A DNA stretch of 5,081 nucleotides from Lysobacteraceae bacterium (GTDB lineage: Bacteria; Pseudomonadota; Gammaproteobacteria; Xanthomonadales; Xanthomonadaceae): NCBI GenBank assembly GCA_028293685.1, contig JAQGOI010000129.1, positions 1-5,081 on the forward strand, given 5' to 3'. Below, in pieces: positions 1 through 5,081 of this stretch (the stretch's first letter is position 1; every line of letters starts with the position of its first letter). The translations under genes were made by a program, and so were the position numbers. The notes below the pieces were generated by a model, which saw only the letters and a list, made by a program, of their open reading frames with translations, was not told the origin of the DNA and did not search any database.

Positions 1-18
1 CATTGCCGAGGTTTTGCC

Positions 19-144
19 ATGAAGGTCCTGTCCTCCCTGAAGTCGGCGAAGACCCGTCACCGCGACTGCAAGGTGGTTCGTCGCCGTGGCAAGGTATTCG
101 TGATCTGCAAGTCCAACCCGCGTTTCAAGGCGCGCCAGCGCTGA
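19..144 (+). CDS. rpmJ: 50S ribosomal protein L36, cysteine-poor (C-minus) form
   Basis: This 41-aa, very basic protein is the smallest large-subunit ribosomal protein; it binds 23S rRNA. It begins [11 protein letters not shown] and ends NPRFKARQR, and the core [14 protein letters not shown] is diagnostic of L36. Canonical zinc-binding L36 carries a C-x2-C...C...H set. Here only C17 and C30 remain: H14 sits where the first Cys would be and F36 where the His would be. This is the C-minus, zinc-independent type (related to the YkgO paralogue). In several proteobacteria this type is the only L36, so whether a C-plus copy exists elsewhere cannot be told from this window. The ATG at 19 has a GAGG Shine-Dalgarno at 8-11 with 7-nt spacing. 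Length is complete for the family. Transcription probably comes from upstream of the window and stops at the hairpin at 173-198. Confidence 0.97.
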
Positions 145-172
145 GCCGATATTGTCAGGGTTGCGCGTGATC

Positions 173-198
173 AAGGCCGCAGCAATGCGGCCTTTTTT
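173..198 (+). terminator. Rho-independent terminator of rpmJ
   Basis: Bases 173-181 (AAGGCCGCA) pair perfectly with 186-194 (TGCGGCCTT), leaving a four-base GCAA loop (182-185). GCAA is a GNRA tetraloop, which stabilises RNA hairpins. The 3' arm runs straight into six T residues (193-198). The signal lies 28 nt past the rpmJ stop. The reverse strand has no matching T-run after the stem, so it should act in one direction and separate rpmJ from the following genes. Confidence 0.93.
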
Positions 199-247
199 AT
201 TCTGGAGCTCCCGGCGGCGGGCATACTGGCTCGCCGGCCTGGCGATC

Positions 248-256
248 TGTTAAAAG
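248..256 (+). promoter_or_regulatory. Possible extended -10 element ahead of the secreted-protein gene
   Basis: The gap between the rpmJ terminator and the ATG at 292 must hold a promoter if the downstream genes are transcribed independently. The best candidate is TG at 248-249, one base, then TAAAAG at 251-256 (4 of 6 matches to TATAAT). A -35 match is poor: CTGGCT at 226-231 with 19-nt spacing is the best I see. A short inverted repeat GGCAA (256-260) / TTGCC (268-272) follows in the presumed leader. This is a weak call. Confidence 0.25.
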
Positions 257-291
257 GCAAGGGTCGTTTGCCCACCTCGAGGAGTCGCGCC

Positions 292-621
292 ATGACTGTC
301 CGCTTTCGTGCACTGCCGTTGCTCGCTTTGTTGGCGCTCGCTTCAGCCGCGTCGGCCGAGACCCTGCTGGTGGATCGTGTCCAGCAGGAGCAGAAAGGGG
401 CGATGCCAAGCCGGGGCATGTCCATGAGCCAGGTGCAGGCCCGCTTCGGAGCTCCCAGCGATCGCCTGGATCCGCGCGGCGGCCAGAAACACCAATGGCC
501 GACCATCAACCGGTGGAGCTATCCGGGGTTCGTCGTCTACTTCGAAAAGAGCAGGGTCATCGATGCCGTCGCCAACCGGGTCGATGCCGAAGAGATCGGC
601 CCGAAGCCGGCGATTCGATGA
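292..621 (+). CDS. Small secreted protein of unknown function, BamE/SmpA-like
   Basis: This 109-aa protein has a classic Sec signal peptide: basic MTVRFR, a Leu/Ala hydrophobic stretch (residues 7-20) and a likely signal peptidase I cut after ASA at residue 22. The mature part is about 87 aa and periplasmic. There is no Cys, so it is not a lipoprotein. The mature segment MSMSQVQARFGAP (43-55) followed by an aromatic stretch (W69, W75, Y77, F80, Y83, F84) ending in VVYFEKSRVIDAV resembles the helix-then-strand layout of BamE/SmpA-type folds, where a 'G-M-s-x-x-q-V' helix leads into a short beta sheet. That is inference. I recall similar conserved hypothetical proteins in xanthomonads, but no function is known to me. 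The ATG at 292 is chosen over TTG at 268 because GAGGAG (279-284) sits 7 nt upstream and the signal peptide starts there. It lies 19 nt before aguA, so co-transcription is likely. Confidence 0.85.
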   Translation: MTVRFRALPLLALLALASAASAETLLVDRVQQEQKGAMPSRGMSMSQVQARFGAPSDRLDPRGGQKHQWPTINRWSYPGFVVYFEKSRVIDAVANRVDAEEIGPKPAIR

Positions 622-644
622 GCCAGCGGTTTCGTCGACGATGA
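618..644 (+). other. Possible arginine-rich mini-ORF linking two genes by ATGA overlaps
   Basis: An ATG at 618-620 overlaps the TGA (619-621) of the secreted-protein gene. It opens an eight-codon frame MSQRFRRR whose TGA (642-644) overlaps the ATG (641-643) of aguA. Codons 4, 6, 7 and 8 are Arg (CGG, CGT, CGA, CGA). No Shine-Dalgarno is suitably placed for the ATG at 618 or at 641, so termination-reinitiation would be the natural route through this junction. An Arg-rich peptide directly before a gene of arginine-derived polyamine synthesis is suggestive, but the ORF is short enough to be chance. Confidence 0.3.
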
Positions 645-1669
645 TCGACGACCTGCGGTTTCCCGCGGAGTGGGAACAACAGTCCGCCATCCTGATCGCC
701 TGGCCCCACGCCGGAACCGACTGGCACGACCGTCTGGCTGAGGTGGAGGAGGCCTACATCGCCCTGGTGGCGGCAATCACCCGATTCGAACCGGTGCTCG
801 TCTGTGTGGCCGATGACGACGTCCAGGCCTATGCGCGTGCCAGGCTGGCGTCCGCACGGGTCGACATGAGCTGCGTGGGTTTCGTCGAAGTTCCGTATGA
901 CGACACCTGGTTGCGCGACACGGGACCGCTGACATTGCGTGCTTCCGACGGTTTTCGCCTGCTCGACTTCCGTTTCACCGGATGGGGCGGCAAGTACGGG
1001 GCGAGCCAGGATGACGATCTGGTCCGCAACTTGGACGAAGCAAAGCTGTTTGCGAACAGTACGCGCCAACCCATTGATTTTGCGCTGGAAGGTGGCGCAA
1101 TAGAAACCGATGGCCGAGGCGTGCTGATGACGACATGGCGATGCCTGCACGAGCGCCATCCGCGCGTCGACCGCGAGACCCTGGGCCATCTTCTGTGTGG
1201 TTGGCTGCACCAGGAGCGCGTCCTATGGCTGGACCACGGGTTTCTCGAAGGTGACGACACTGACGCCCACATCGACACCCTCGCCCGCTTTGCGAGCGAA
1301 GACGCGATCGTGTTCCAGCAGTGCGACGACCGGTCCGACGTGCATTACGCGGAGCTGTCGGCGATGGCTGCGGAGCTGGCGGCATTTCGAACACGCGATG
1401 GCCGACCTTACCGACTGTTCCCCTTGCCTTGGCCGAAGCCAATCCTGGACGGAGATCGCCGGCTGGCCGCGAGCTATGCGAACTTCCTCATCGTCAACGG
1501 CGCGGTGTTGATGCCGGCCTACGACGATCCTGCCGATGAACCAGCCCGCGCCGTGCTGGCGACGGCTTTTCCGACGCGCGAAATCGTGACGGTGCCCTGC
1601 CGGCCGTTGATCTGGCAGAACGGCAGCCTGCATTGCCTGACGATGCAACTGCCCCAAGGAGTCGTGTGA
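641..1669 (+). CDS. aguA: Agmatine deiminase (agmatine iminohydrolase)
   Basis: This 342-aa enzyme hydrolyses agmatine to N-carbamoylputrescine and ammonia in the cytoplasm, the second step from arginine to putrescine through arginine decarboxylase. It belongs to the guanidino-group modifying (PPAD-type, pentein fold) family. Visible motifs in order: WPH (21-23) near the N-terminus, WLRDTGP (90-96), TGWGGKYG (113-120), LEGGAIE (149-155), GDDTDAHID (204-212) with the catalytic His at 210, and the nucleophile Cys at 332 in NGSLHCLT. Many family members read GGGNIHC around that Cys; here it is NGSLHC, with the HC pair kept. Length is near the usual 340-370. The start at 641 matches the normal beginning of the family; the frame is open further upstream, but that would run inside the previous gene. 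No Shine-Dalgarno is evident, so translation may be coupled to the upstream gene. It overlaps aguB by one base. Peptidyl-arginine deiminase is a common alternative label but the aguB partner argues against it. Confidence 0.95.
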   Translation: MIDDLRFPAEWEQQSAILIAWPHAGTDWHDRLAEVEEAYIALVAAITRFEPVLVCVADDDVQAYARARLASARVDMSCVGFVEVPYDDTWLRDTGPLTLRASDGFRLLDFRFTGWGGKYGASQDDDLVRNLDEAKLFANSTRQPIDFALEGGAIETDGRGVLMTTWRCLHERHPRVDRETLGHLLCGWLHQERVLWLDHGFLEGDDTDAHIDTLARFASEDAIVFQQCDDRSDVHYAELSAMAAELAAFRTRDGRPYRLFPLPWPKPILDGDRRLAASYANFLIVNGAVLMPAYDDPADEPARAVLATAFPTREIVTVPCRPLIWQNGSLHCLTMQLPQGVV

Positions 1670-2559
1670 TGGCGGTATCGGACAACCTGCTCGTCGCGCT
1701 CGTACAGGAGCGCAACCAGGGCGCTGCGGAAGCCAACCTGTCGCTGATCGAGCAACGTGTCGCGGAAGCCGCAGCGCGCGGCGCACGACTGGTCCTCCTG
1801 CAGGAGCTGCACAACGCCGCCTATTTCTGCCAGCACCAGAACGTGCGGGAGTTCGAGCAGGCAGAAGCCATTCCCGGACCCAGCACGGAGCGACTCGGTC
1901 GGCTGGCCAAGGCGCATGGCGTGGTCATCGTCGGCTCGCTGTTCGAACGGCGCGGCGCCGGGCTGTATCACAACACCGCGGTGGTGTTCGAAACCGACGG
2001 ATCGATCGCCGGCAAGTACCGCAAGATGCACATTCCCGACGATCCCGGCTTCAACGAGAAGTTCTACTTCACCCCGGGTGATCTGGGCTTCCACCCGATC
2101 GACACCTCGGTTGGGCGCCTGGGCGTGCTTGTGTGCTGGGACCAGTGGTATCCGGAAGGCGCGCGGTTGATGGCGCTGGCGGGCGCCGACATGCTGCTGT
2201 ATCCAACGGCGATCGGATGGGATCCGGATGACGACCAGGCCGAGAAGGATCGCCAACGCAACGCATGGATCCTCAGCCATCGCGGCCATGCCGTCGCCAA
2301 CGGCCTGCCGGTGCTCAGCTGCAACCGTATTGGCCACGAACCCTCGCCCATCGGCGCGTCCGGCATCGATTTCTGGGGTTCCAGCCACGTACTGGGGCCG
2401 CAGGGCGAGATCCTGGCCGAAGCCGGAACCAGCGCGCCCGAACTGCTGATGGCCGAGGTGGACATGCAGCGCAGCGAACACGTCCGACGTATCTGGCCAT
2501 TCCTGCGGGATCGCCGCATCGACGCCTATGGCGACCTGCTCAAGCGCTACCGGGACTGA
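1669..2559 (+). CDS. aguB: N-carbamoylputrescine amidohydrolase
   Basis: This 296-aa nitrilase-superfamily enzyme hydrolyses N-carbamoylputrescine to putrescine, CO2 and ammonia, completing the pathway begun by aguA. The nitrilase triad is intact: Glu46 in LLQELHN, Lys119 in KYRKMHIPDD, and Cys156 in VLVCWDQWYPE. The stretches around Lys119 and PGFNEKFYFTPGD (126-138) are characteristic of carbamoylputrescine amidases rather than other nitrilase branches, as is DFWGSSHV later on. Length matches the family (about 290-300 aa). The ATG at 1669 overlaps the aguA TGA (1667-1669) as TGATG, and AAGGAG at 1656-1661 gives 7-nt spacing, so the two enzymes are translationally coupled and probably made in similar amounts. 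The arginine decarboxylase (speA) needed to make agmatine is not in this window. No terminator is visible in the 38 nt after the stop, so read-through into tetR is possible. Confidence 0.96.
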   Translation: MAVSDNLLVALVQERNQGAAEANLSLIEQRVAEAAARGARLVLLQELHNAAYFCQHQNVREFEQAEAIPGPSTERLGRLAKAHGVVIVGSLFERRGAGLYHNTAVVFETDGSIAGKYRKMHIPDDPGFNEKFYFTPGDLGFHPIDTSVGRLGVLVCWDQWYPEGARLMALAGADMLLYPTAIGWDPDDDQAEKDRQRNAWILSHRGHAVANGLPVLSCNRIGHEPSPIGASGIDFWGSSHVLGPQGEILAEAGTSAPELLMAEVDMQRSEHVRRIWPFLRDRRIDAYGDLLKRYRD

Positions 2560-2562
2560 CGC

Positions 2563-2591
2563 CTGAATAAAACGAACGGTCGTGCTAATGT
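2563..2591 (+). promoter_or_regulatory. Promoter of the TetR-family gene, possibly leaderless
   Basis: An extended -10 is seen as TG (2583-2584), one base, then TAATGT (2586-2591), with a partial -35 CTGAAT at 2563-2568 and 17-nt spacing. A start site about seven bases past the -10 falls at 2598, the A of the tetR ATG. No Shine-Dalgarno is present between 2575 and 2597, consistent with a leaderless transcript. The -35 match is modest (TGA core only). Confidence 0.55.
2572..2583. promoter_or_regulatory. Operator-like palindrome, likely TetR autoregulation site
   Basis: ACGAACGGTCGT is symmetric in 10 of its 12 positions: the four-base arms ACGA/TCGT and the central CG match, with one mismatched pair (A2576/G2579). 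It lies wholly within the -35/-10 spacer of the tetR promoter, the classic location for an autorepressor operator. The core resembles the AACGAACG/CGTTCGTT-type sites often found ahead of TetR/AcrR-family genes. Binding by the adjacent regulator is inference. Confidence 0.6.
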
Positions 2592-2597
2592 AATCGC

Positions 2598-3209
2598 ATG
2601 TCCGCCGTCATCAACCACCGAAAGGGCGCCGTCACGCGCGAAGCGATCATCGATCGCGCGTACCTGATGGCCTGCTCCGCCGGCCTGGACCAGCTGTCGA
2701 TCGGCTCGCTGGCGCAAGCCGTCCACATGTCCAAGAGCGGCGTGTTTGCCCACTTTGGTTCGCGCGAGGGGTTGCAGCTGGCCGTGATCGAGTCGGCGGG
2801 CTTGCGTTTTGGCAACCATGTGCTGGTCCCTGCGTTGGCGATGCCCCGCGGATTGCCTCGGCTGCGGGCCATCGTCGATCGCTGGTGCGACTGGGTCCGC
2901 CACACCAGCGATGGCGGCTGCCTATACCTGGCCGCTGTCAGCGAATTCGACGACCGACCCGGTCCCATCCGCGAGTGTCTGCTCCAGCACGAAACCCGTT
3001 GGCGCCACGAGCTGGCCCGGGCCATCCAGCTCACGATCGACGTCGGCGAACTACACGCCGATACGGACCCGCAGCAGCTGGCATTCGAGATCTACAGCCT
3101 GGCGTTGATCGTCCACCACGATTCCGGCTTGTTCGGATACGAGCCCGCACGGGAGCGTGGCCTGCGCGCGTTCGAGCGGCTGATCCGGTCGTATTCACCG
3201 ACGCGGTAG
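2598..3209 (+). CDS. TetR/AcrR-family transcriptional regulator
   Basis: This 203-aa protein is a one-domain-DNA-binding, one-domain-ligand regulator. The N-terminal TetR helix-turn-helix spans about residues 13-60: TREAIIDRAYLMACSAG, then LSIGSLAQAVHMSKSGVFAHF (33-53) with the recognition helix MSKSGVFAHF and the usual following SREGL. The C-terminal half (about 70-200) is the ligand-binding and dimer region. It includes GGCLYLAAVSEFDDRPGP (106-123), a stretch I recognise from a subgroup of uncharacterised TetR regulators. The ligand is unknown. The ATG at 2598 has no Shine-Dalgarno but sits at the predicted transcription start, and a palindrome at 2572-2583 suggests it represses its own promoter. 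The alpha/beta hydrolase gene starts 27 nt downstream in the same direction, so it is the most likely co-regulated target. A role in regulating aguAB is possible but less likely, since those genes lie upstream. Confidence 0.92.
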   Translation: MSAVINHRKGAVTREAIIDRAYLMACSAGLDQLSIGSLAQAVHMSKSGVFAHFGSREGLQLAVIESAGLRFGNHVLVPALAMPRGLPRLRAIVDRWCDWVRHTSDGGCLYLAAVSEFDDRPGPIRECLLQHETRWRHELARAIQLTIDVGELHADTDPQQLAFEIYSLALIVHHDSGLFGYEPARERGLRAFERLIRSYSPTR

Positions 3210-3236
3210 CAACCCCTGGTTATCGGAGCCACTGTC

Positions 3237-4163
3237 ATGGGCCACCTGTTGAAACGAATCAGCACGATCGTTCGCAATGCGGCCACGCTCGGTGCGTTGC
3301 GCCTCACGTTCCGGTTCGAGAGCCTCCTCGCGCCCGACGCCGCGATCCGCCGCGCTGGACGCATCTTCTGCACACCATTCGCATCGTCCCGCAGTCGCGC
3401 CCTGCACGCCCGGCTGGATGGCGCCTGCGAAACGACCCTCGTCATCGGTGGCTTGCCCATCGAGATCTACACCTGGGGCGATCCGTCGATACAGCCGTAC
3501 GTGTTGTTCGCGCACGGTTGGTACAGCCACTGCACGCGCATCCAGTCATGGGTCGCGCCGCTACGCGATGCCGGTTATGCGCTCGTGGCTTTCGATCAGG
3601 CCGGCCACGGCAAGAGTGGCGGAAGGCTCGCTACCCTGCCCGGCTTCACGGATCTGCTGATGGACATCGGGCGACGCCACGGCCCGGCCGCTGCGGTGAT
3701 CGGCCACTCGCTCGGAGGCGCCGCGACGGCAGCCGCGCTTGTTCGGGGACTCGATGCGCAGCGCGCGATCCTGATCGCACCGGCCGCCGATCCGGTGGAT
3801 GCCGCATTCCGCTTCGCGCGTTTCGTCGGTCTCCCGGGGTATCTGTGCAGGCGCATGATTGCCGGCTTCGAGCAGCGCATCGGCATTCCGTTCGCGGACT
3901 TCCAGGCGCATCGCAACGCACCGCGCATCGCGCGCCCGGCGTTGATCGTGCATGACGTGGGCGATCGCGAAGTGCCCTGGGCCGAAGGCGAGCGCTACGC
4001 GCGCTTCTGGGCGGATTCGCGCCTGATGAGCACGCAGGGCCTGGGGCACAACCGCATCGCTGATGATGCGGGAGTCATTACAGCCTGCGTGCGCTTCCTG
4101 AGTGGCGAAGCGGTGGGCGAGCGTGTCGTGTCTTCCCGCAATCTTCCTTACGGTTTCGCCTGA
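3237..4163 (+). CDS. Alpha/beta hydrolase, serine esterase/lipase type
   Basis: This 308-aa protein has a complete alpha/beta-hydrolase core. The oxyanion-hole loop is FAHGWYSH (91-98), the next strand and loop ALVAFDQAGHGKSGG (115-129) is typical, the nucleophile elbow is GHSLGG with Ser158, the acid is Asp243 in HDVGDREVPW, and the base is His271 in GLGHNRI. The first 65 or so residues (basic and mildly hydrophobic) precede the core as an N-terminal extension with no convincing signal peptide, so a cytoplasmic location is likely. The substrate cannot be read from the sequence; an esterase, lipase or thioesterase-like activity on a small acyl compound is the family default. The ATG at 3237 has GGAG at 3225-3228 with 8-nt spacing. 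It follows the TetR gene by 27 nt and is probably expressed from the tetR promoter under that regulator's control. No clear terminator follows. Confidence 0.93.
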   Translation: MGHLLKRISTIVRNAATLGALRLTFRFESLLAPDAAIRRAGRIFCTPFASSRSRALHARLDGACETTLVIGGLPIEIYTWGDPSIQPYVLFAHGWYSHCTRIQSWVAPLRDAGYALVAFDQAGHGKSGGRLATLPGFTDLLMDIGRRHGPAAAVIGHSLGGAATAAALVRGLDAQRAILIAPAADPVDAAFRFARFVGLPGYLCRRMIAGFEQRIGIPFADFQAHRNAPRIARPALIVHDVGDREVPWAEGERYARFWADSRLMSTQGLGHNRIADDAGVITACVRFLSGEAVGERVVSSRNLPYGFA

Positions 4164-4166
4164 TCT

Positions 4167-4196
4167 TTGCCGGCGCATGCGCTGACGGCTTATCCT
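4167..4196 (+). promoter_or_regulatory. Likely sigma-70 promoter of the TraB-family gene
   Basis: TTGCCG (4167-4172) and TATCCT (4191-4196) are separated by 18 nt and match the -35/-10 consensus at 3 or 4 and 4 of 6 positions respectively. The start site would fall near 4203, giving a leader of about 40 nt. The spacer holds a perfect 10-base palindrome, GCGCATGCGC (4173-4182), which may be an operator or chance in GC-rich DNA. The promoter begins only four bases past the hydrolase stop codon. Confidence 0.45.
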
Positions 4197-4227
4197 GCGC
4201 GCCCGATGCGGCAACGCCTGCTGCTCT

Positions 4228-4240
4228 GGCCACCGTGGCC
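4228..4240. repeat. Perfect inverted repeat just before the TraB-family start codon
   Basis: GGCCAC (4228-4233) and GTGGCC (4235-4240) flank a single C. As RNA this could form a five-pair stem with a CCG loop, ending three bases before the ATG at 4244 and covering the place where a Shine-Dalgarno would normally be. It may lower translation initiation or be incidental. Confidence 0.35.
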
Positions 4241-4243
4241 CCG

Positions 4244-5081
4244 ATGAACCTCGATTCCGACATGCCGGCAATCGCCATTGCCGATCAGCCCACCGTGATC
4301 GTCGAACGCGACGGTGTGCGCTACACCCTGCTGGGGACAGCGCATGTCTCACACGCCAGCGTTGCGGCGGTCCGTGATGCGATCGCCAGCGGCCGGTTCG
4401 ACCAGATCGCCGTTGAACTCGATCCCCAACGCCTGCAGGCGCTGACCGATCCCGAAGCACTTGCTCAACTCGATCTGGTCAAGGTGTTGCGTGAGGGCAA
4501 GACCGCGGTGTTCGCCGCCAATCTCGCACTGGCCGGCTACCAGCGACGCCTTGCCGAAAAGCTCGGTATCGAGCCGGGTGCGGAGCTGAAAGTCGCTGCG
4601 GAAGAGGCCAAGTCGCTGAACCTGCCGTTGCATCTGATCGATCGCGATGTCGGCCTGACGTTCCGTCGCGCCATGCGTCGTCTGGGCTGGTGGGGTCGCG
4701 CGAAAATCGGCGCTGGATTGATCACCAGCATGTTCGTCGGCGAGGAAATCGATGAAGCACAGATCGAACGCCTCAAGGAAGGCGACATGCTGGAATCGGC
4801 GTTCAGCGAATTCGCAACGGAAACCCCGGCGCTATACGAAACCATCATCGCCGAGCGCGACCGCTACATGGCGGCGCGCCTGCGTGAGTCGACCGGCGGC
4901 GCTCGCGAGGTCCTTGCTGTCGTTGGTGCCGGCCATCTCAAGGGACTGGCGCATCACCTGCGTGAGGACAACGAAGCGCCTGAACGGATTCGCGCGCAGC
5001 TGGAACATGTTCCGAAAAAGTCGGCGGTTCCCTGGTTCACGCTGGCCATTACCACGCTGATCGTCAGCAGCCTCGGCTACG
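4244..5081 (+). CDS. TraB-family membrane protein, partial (3' end beyond window)
   Basis: The frame is open from the ATG at 4244 to the window edge (279 codons plus one base). Diagnostic TraB-family motifs are present: GTAHVSHASV (31-40), the VELDPQR segment (57-63), and VGAGHLKGL (227-235). The N-terminal half is thus the TraB domain shared with enterococcal pheromone-shutdown protein and eukaryotic TRABD proteins; conserved Gly-His and Glu residues have led to proposals of a hydrolase or metalloprotease-like fold, but the bacterial role is not established. From residue 262 (VPWFTLAITTLIV) a hydrophobic segment begins, probably the first of several C-terminal transmembrane helices; bacterial and archaeal members are usually around 390-400 aa. 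The start is uncertain: the ATG at 4244 has no good Shine-Dalgarno, and Met7 (4262) and GTG 4235 are in-frame alternatives. 'Conjugal transfer protein TraB' would be a misnomer. Confidence 0.9.
   Translation, partial: MNLDSDMPAIAIADQPTVIVERDGVRYTLLGTAHVSHASVAAVRDAIASGRFDQIAVELDPQRLQALTDPEALAQLDLVKVLREGKTAVFAANLALAGYQRRLAEKLGIEPGAELKVAAEEAKSLNLPLHLIDRDVGLTFRRAMRRLGWWGRAKIGAGLITSMFVGEEIDEAQIERLKEGDMLESAFSEFATETPALYETIIAERDRYMAARLRESTGGAREVLAVVGAGHLKGLAHHLREDNEAPERIRAQLEHVPKKSAVPWFTLAITTLIVSSLGY

Noticed and set aside
268..291. Upstream TTG start for the secreted protein
   Set aside because: It would place eight extra residues before a textbook signal peptide and would start ahead of the GAGGAG ribosome binding site that serves the ATG at 292.
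563..640. Upstream start for aguA
   Set aside because: The extra 26 residues lie inside the preceding gene and are not like the family N-terminus; the ATG at 641 begins just before the conserved region.
557..1210. Minus-strand open frame (217 codons) opposite aguA
   Set aside because: It is antisense to the conserved agmatine deiminase motifs and has no domain of its own.
1519..2481. Long minus-strand open frame (320 codons) across aguB and the end of aguA
   Set aside because: It is antisense to aguB, which has an intact nitrilase triad and family-wide motifs. The minus-strand translation shows no recognisable domain and is the expected shadow in high-GC coding DNA.
2885..3955. Plus-strand open frame of 356 codons overlapping tetR and the hydrolase
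   Set aside because: The translation is extremely Arg/Pro-rich, spans two well-supported genes in another frame, and has no family features; it is a frame shadow.
4169..4189. Intrinsic terminator after the hydrolase gene
   Set aside because: GCCG/CGGC arms with the inner palindrome can fold into a bulged hairpin, but no T-run follows, and the same bases are better explained as part of a promoter.
3561..4460. Long minus-strand open frame (299 codons) across the hydrolase and TraB-family genes
   Set aside because: It crosses an intergenic promoter region and two clearly coding + strand genes, and its translation is Arg/Ala-rich without motifs.
1..5081. A novel defence, mobile or CRISPR-like system
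   Set aside because: No direct repeat array, transposase, integrase, nuclease, toxin-antitoxin pair or tRNA is visible, composition is uniform, and all major frames belong to known metabolic, regulatory or conserved families.

Overview
The window is a high-GC stretch that reads like a chromosomal housekeeping segment of a gammaproteobacterium of the Xanthomonadaceae/Lysobacteraceae type. The main pointers are an RpmJ (L36) of the cysteine-poor class, a small secreted protein of a type I associate with xanthomonads, an agmatine deiminase / N-carbamoylputrescine amidase pair, and a TraB-family membrane protein. The taxonomic placement is inference from remembered protein families, not a search. 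All recognisable genes lie on the + strand, and every long minus-strand ORF is a shadow of a + strand gene.

Layout: (1) 19-144, rpmJ, closed by a strong intrinsic terminator at 173-198. (2) 292-621, a secreted 109-aa protein of unknown function with a BamE/SmpA-like look. (3) 641-1669, aguA, and 1669-2559, aguB, which overlap by one base. Together they convert agmatine to putrescine, the last two steps of the arginine decarboxylase route to polyamines. (4) 2598-3209, a TetR-family regulator with its own compact promoter and operator-like palindrome at 2563-2591, followed 27 nt later by (5) 3237-4163, an alpha/beta hydrolase with an intact Ser-Asp-His triad. These two look like one regulated unit. 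(6) 4244 to the window edge, the first 279 codons of a TraB-family protein, cut off at the start of its C-terminal membrane region.

The gene density is ordinary: no gap exceeds 150 nt, and I see no RNA gene, mobile element, CRISPR array or phage signature. I do not see a new multi-gene system.

The most interesting small signals are two. An eight-codon, arginine-rich mini-ORF (618-644) exactly bridges the secreted-protein stop codon and the aguA start codon through ATGA overlaps. The tetR promoter appears to place its transcription start on or next to the ATG, with the operator palindrome in the -35/-10 spacer, suggesting a leaderless, autoregulated transcript.
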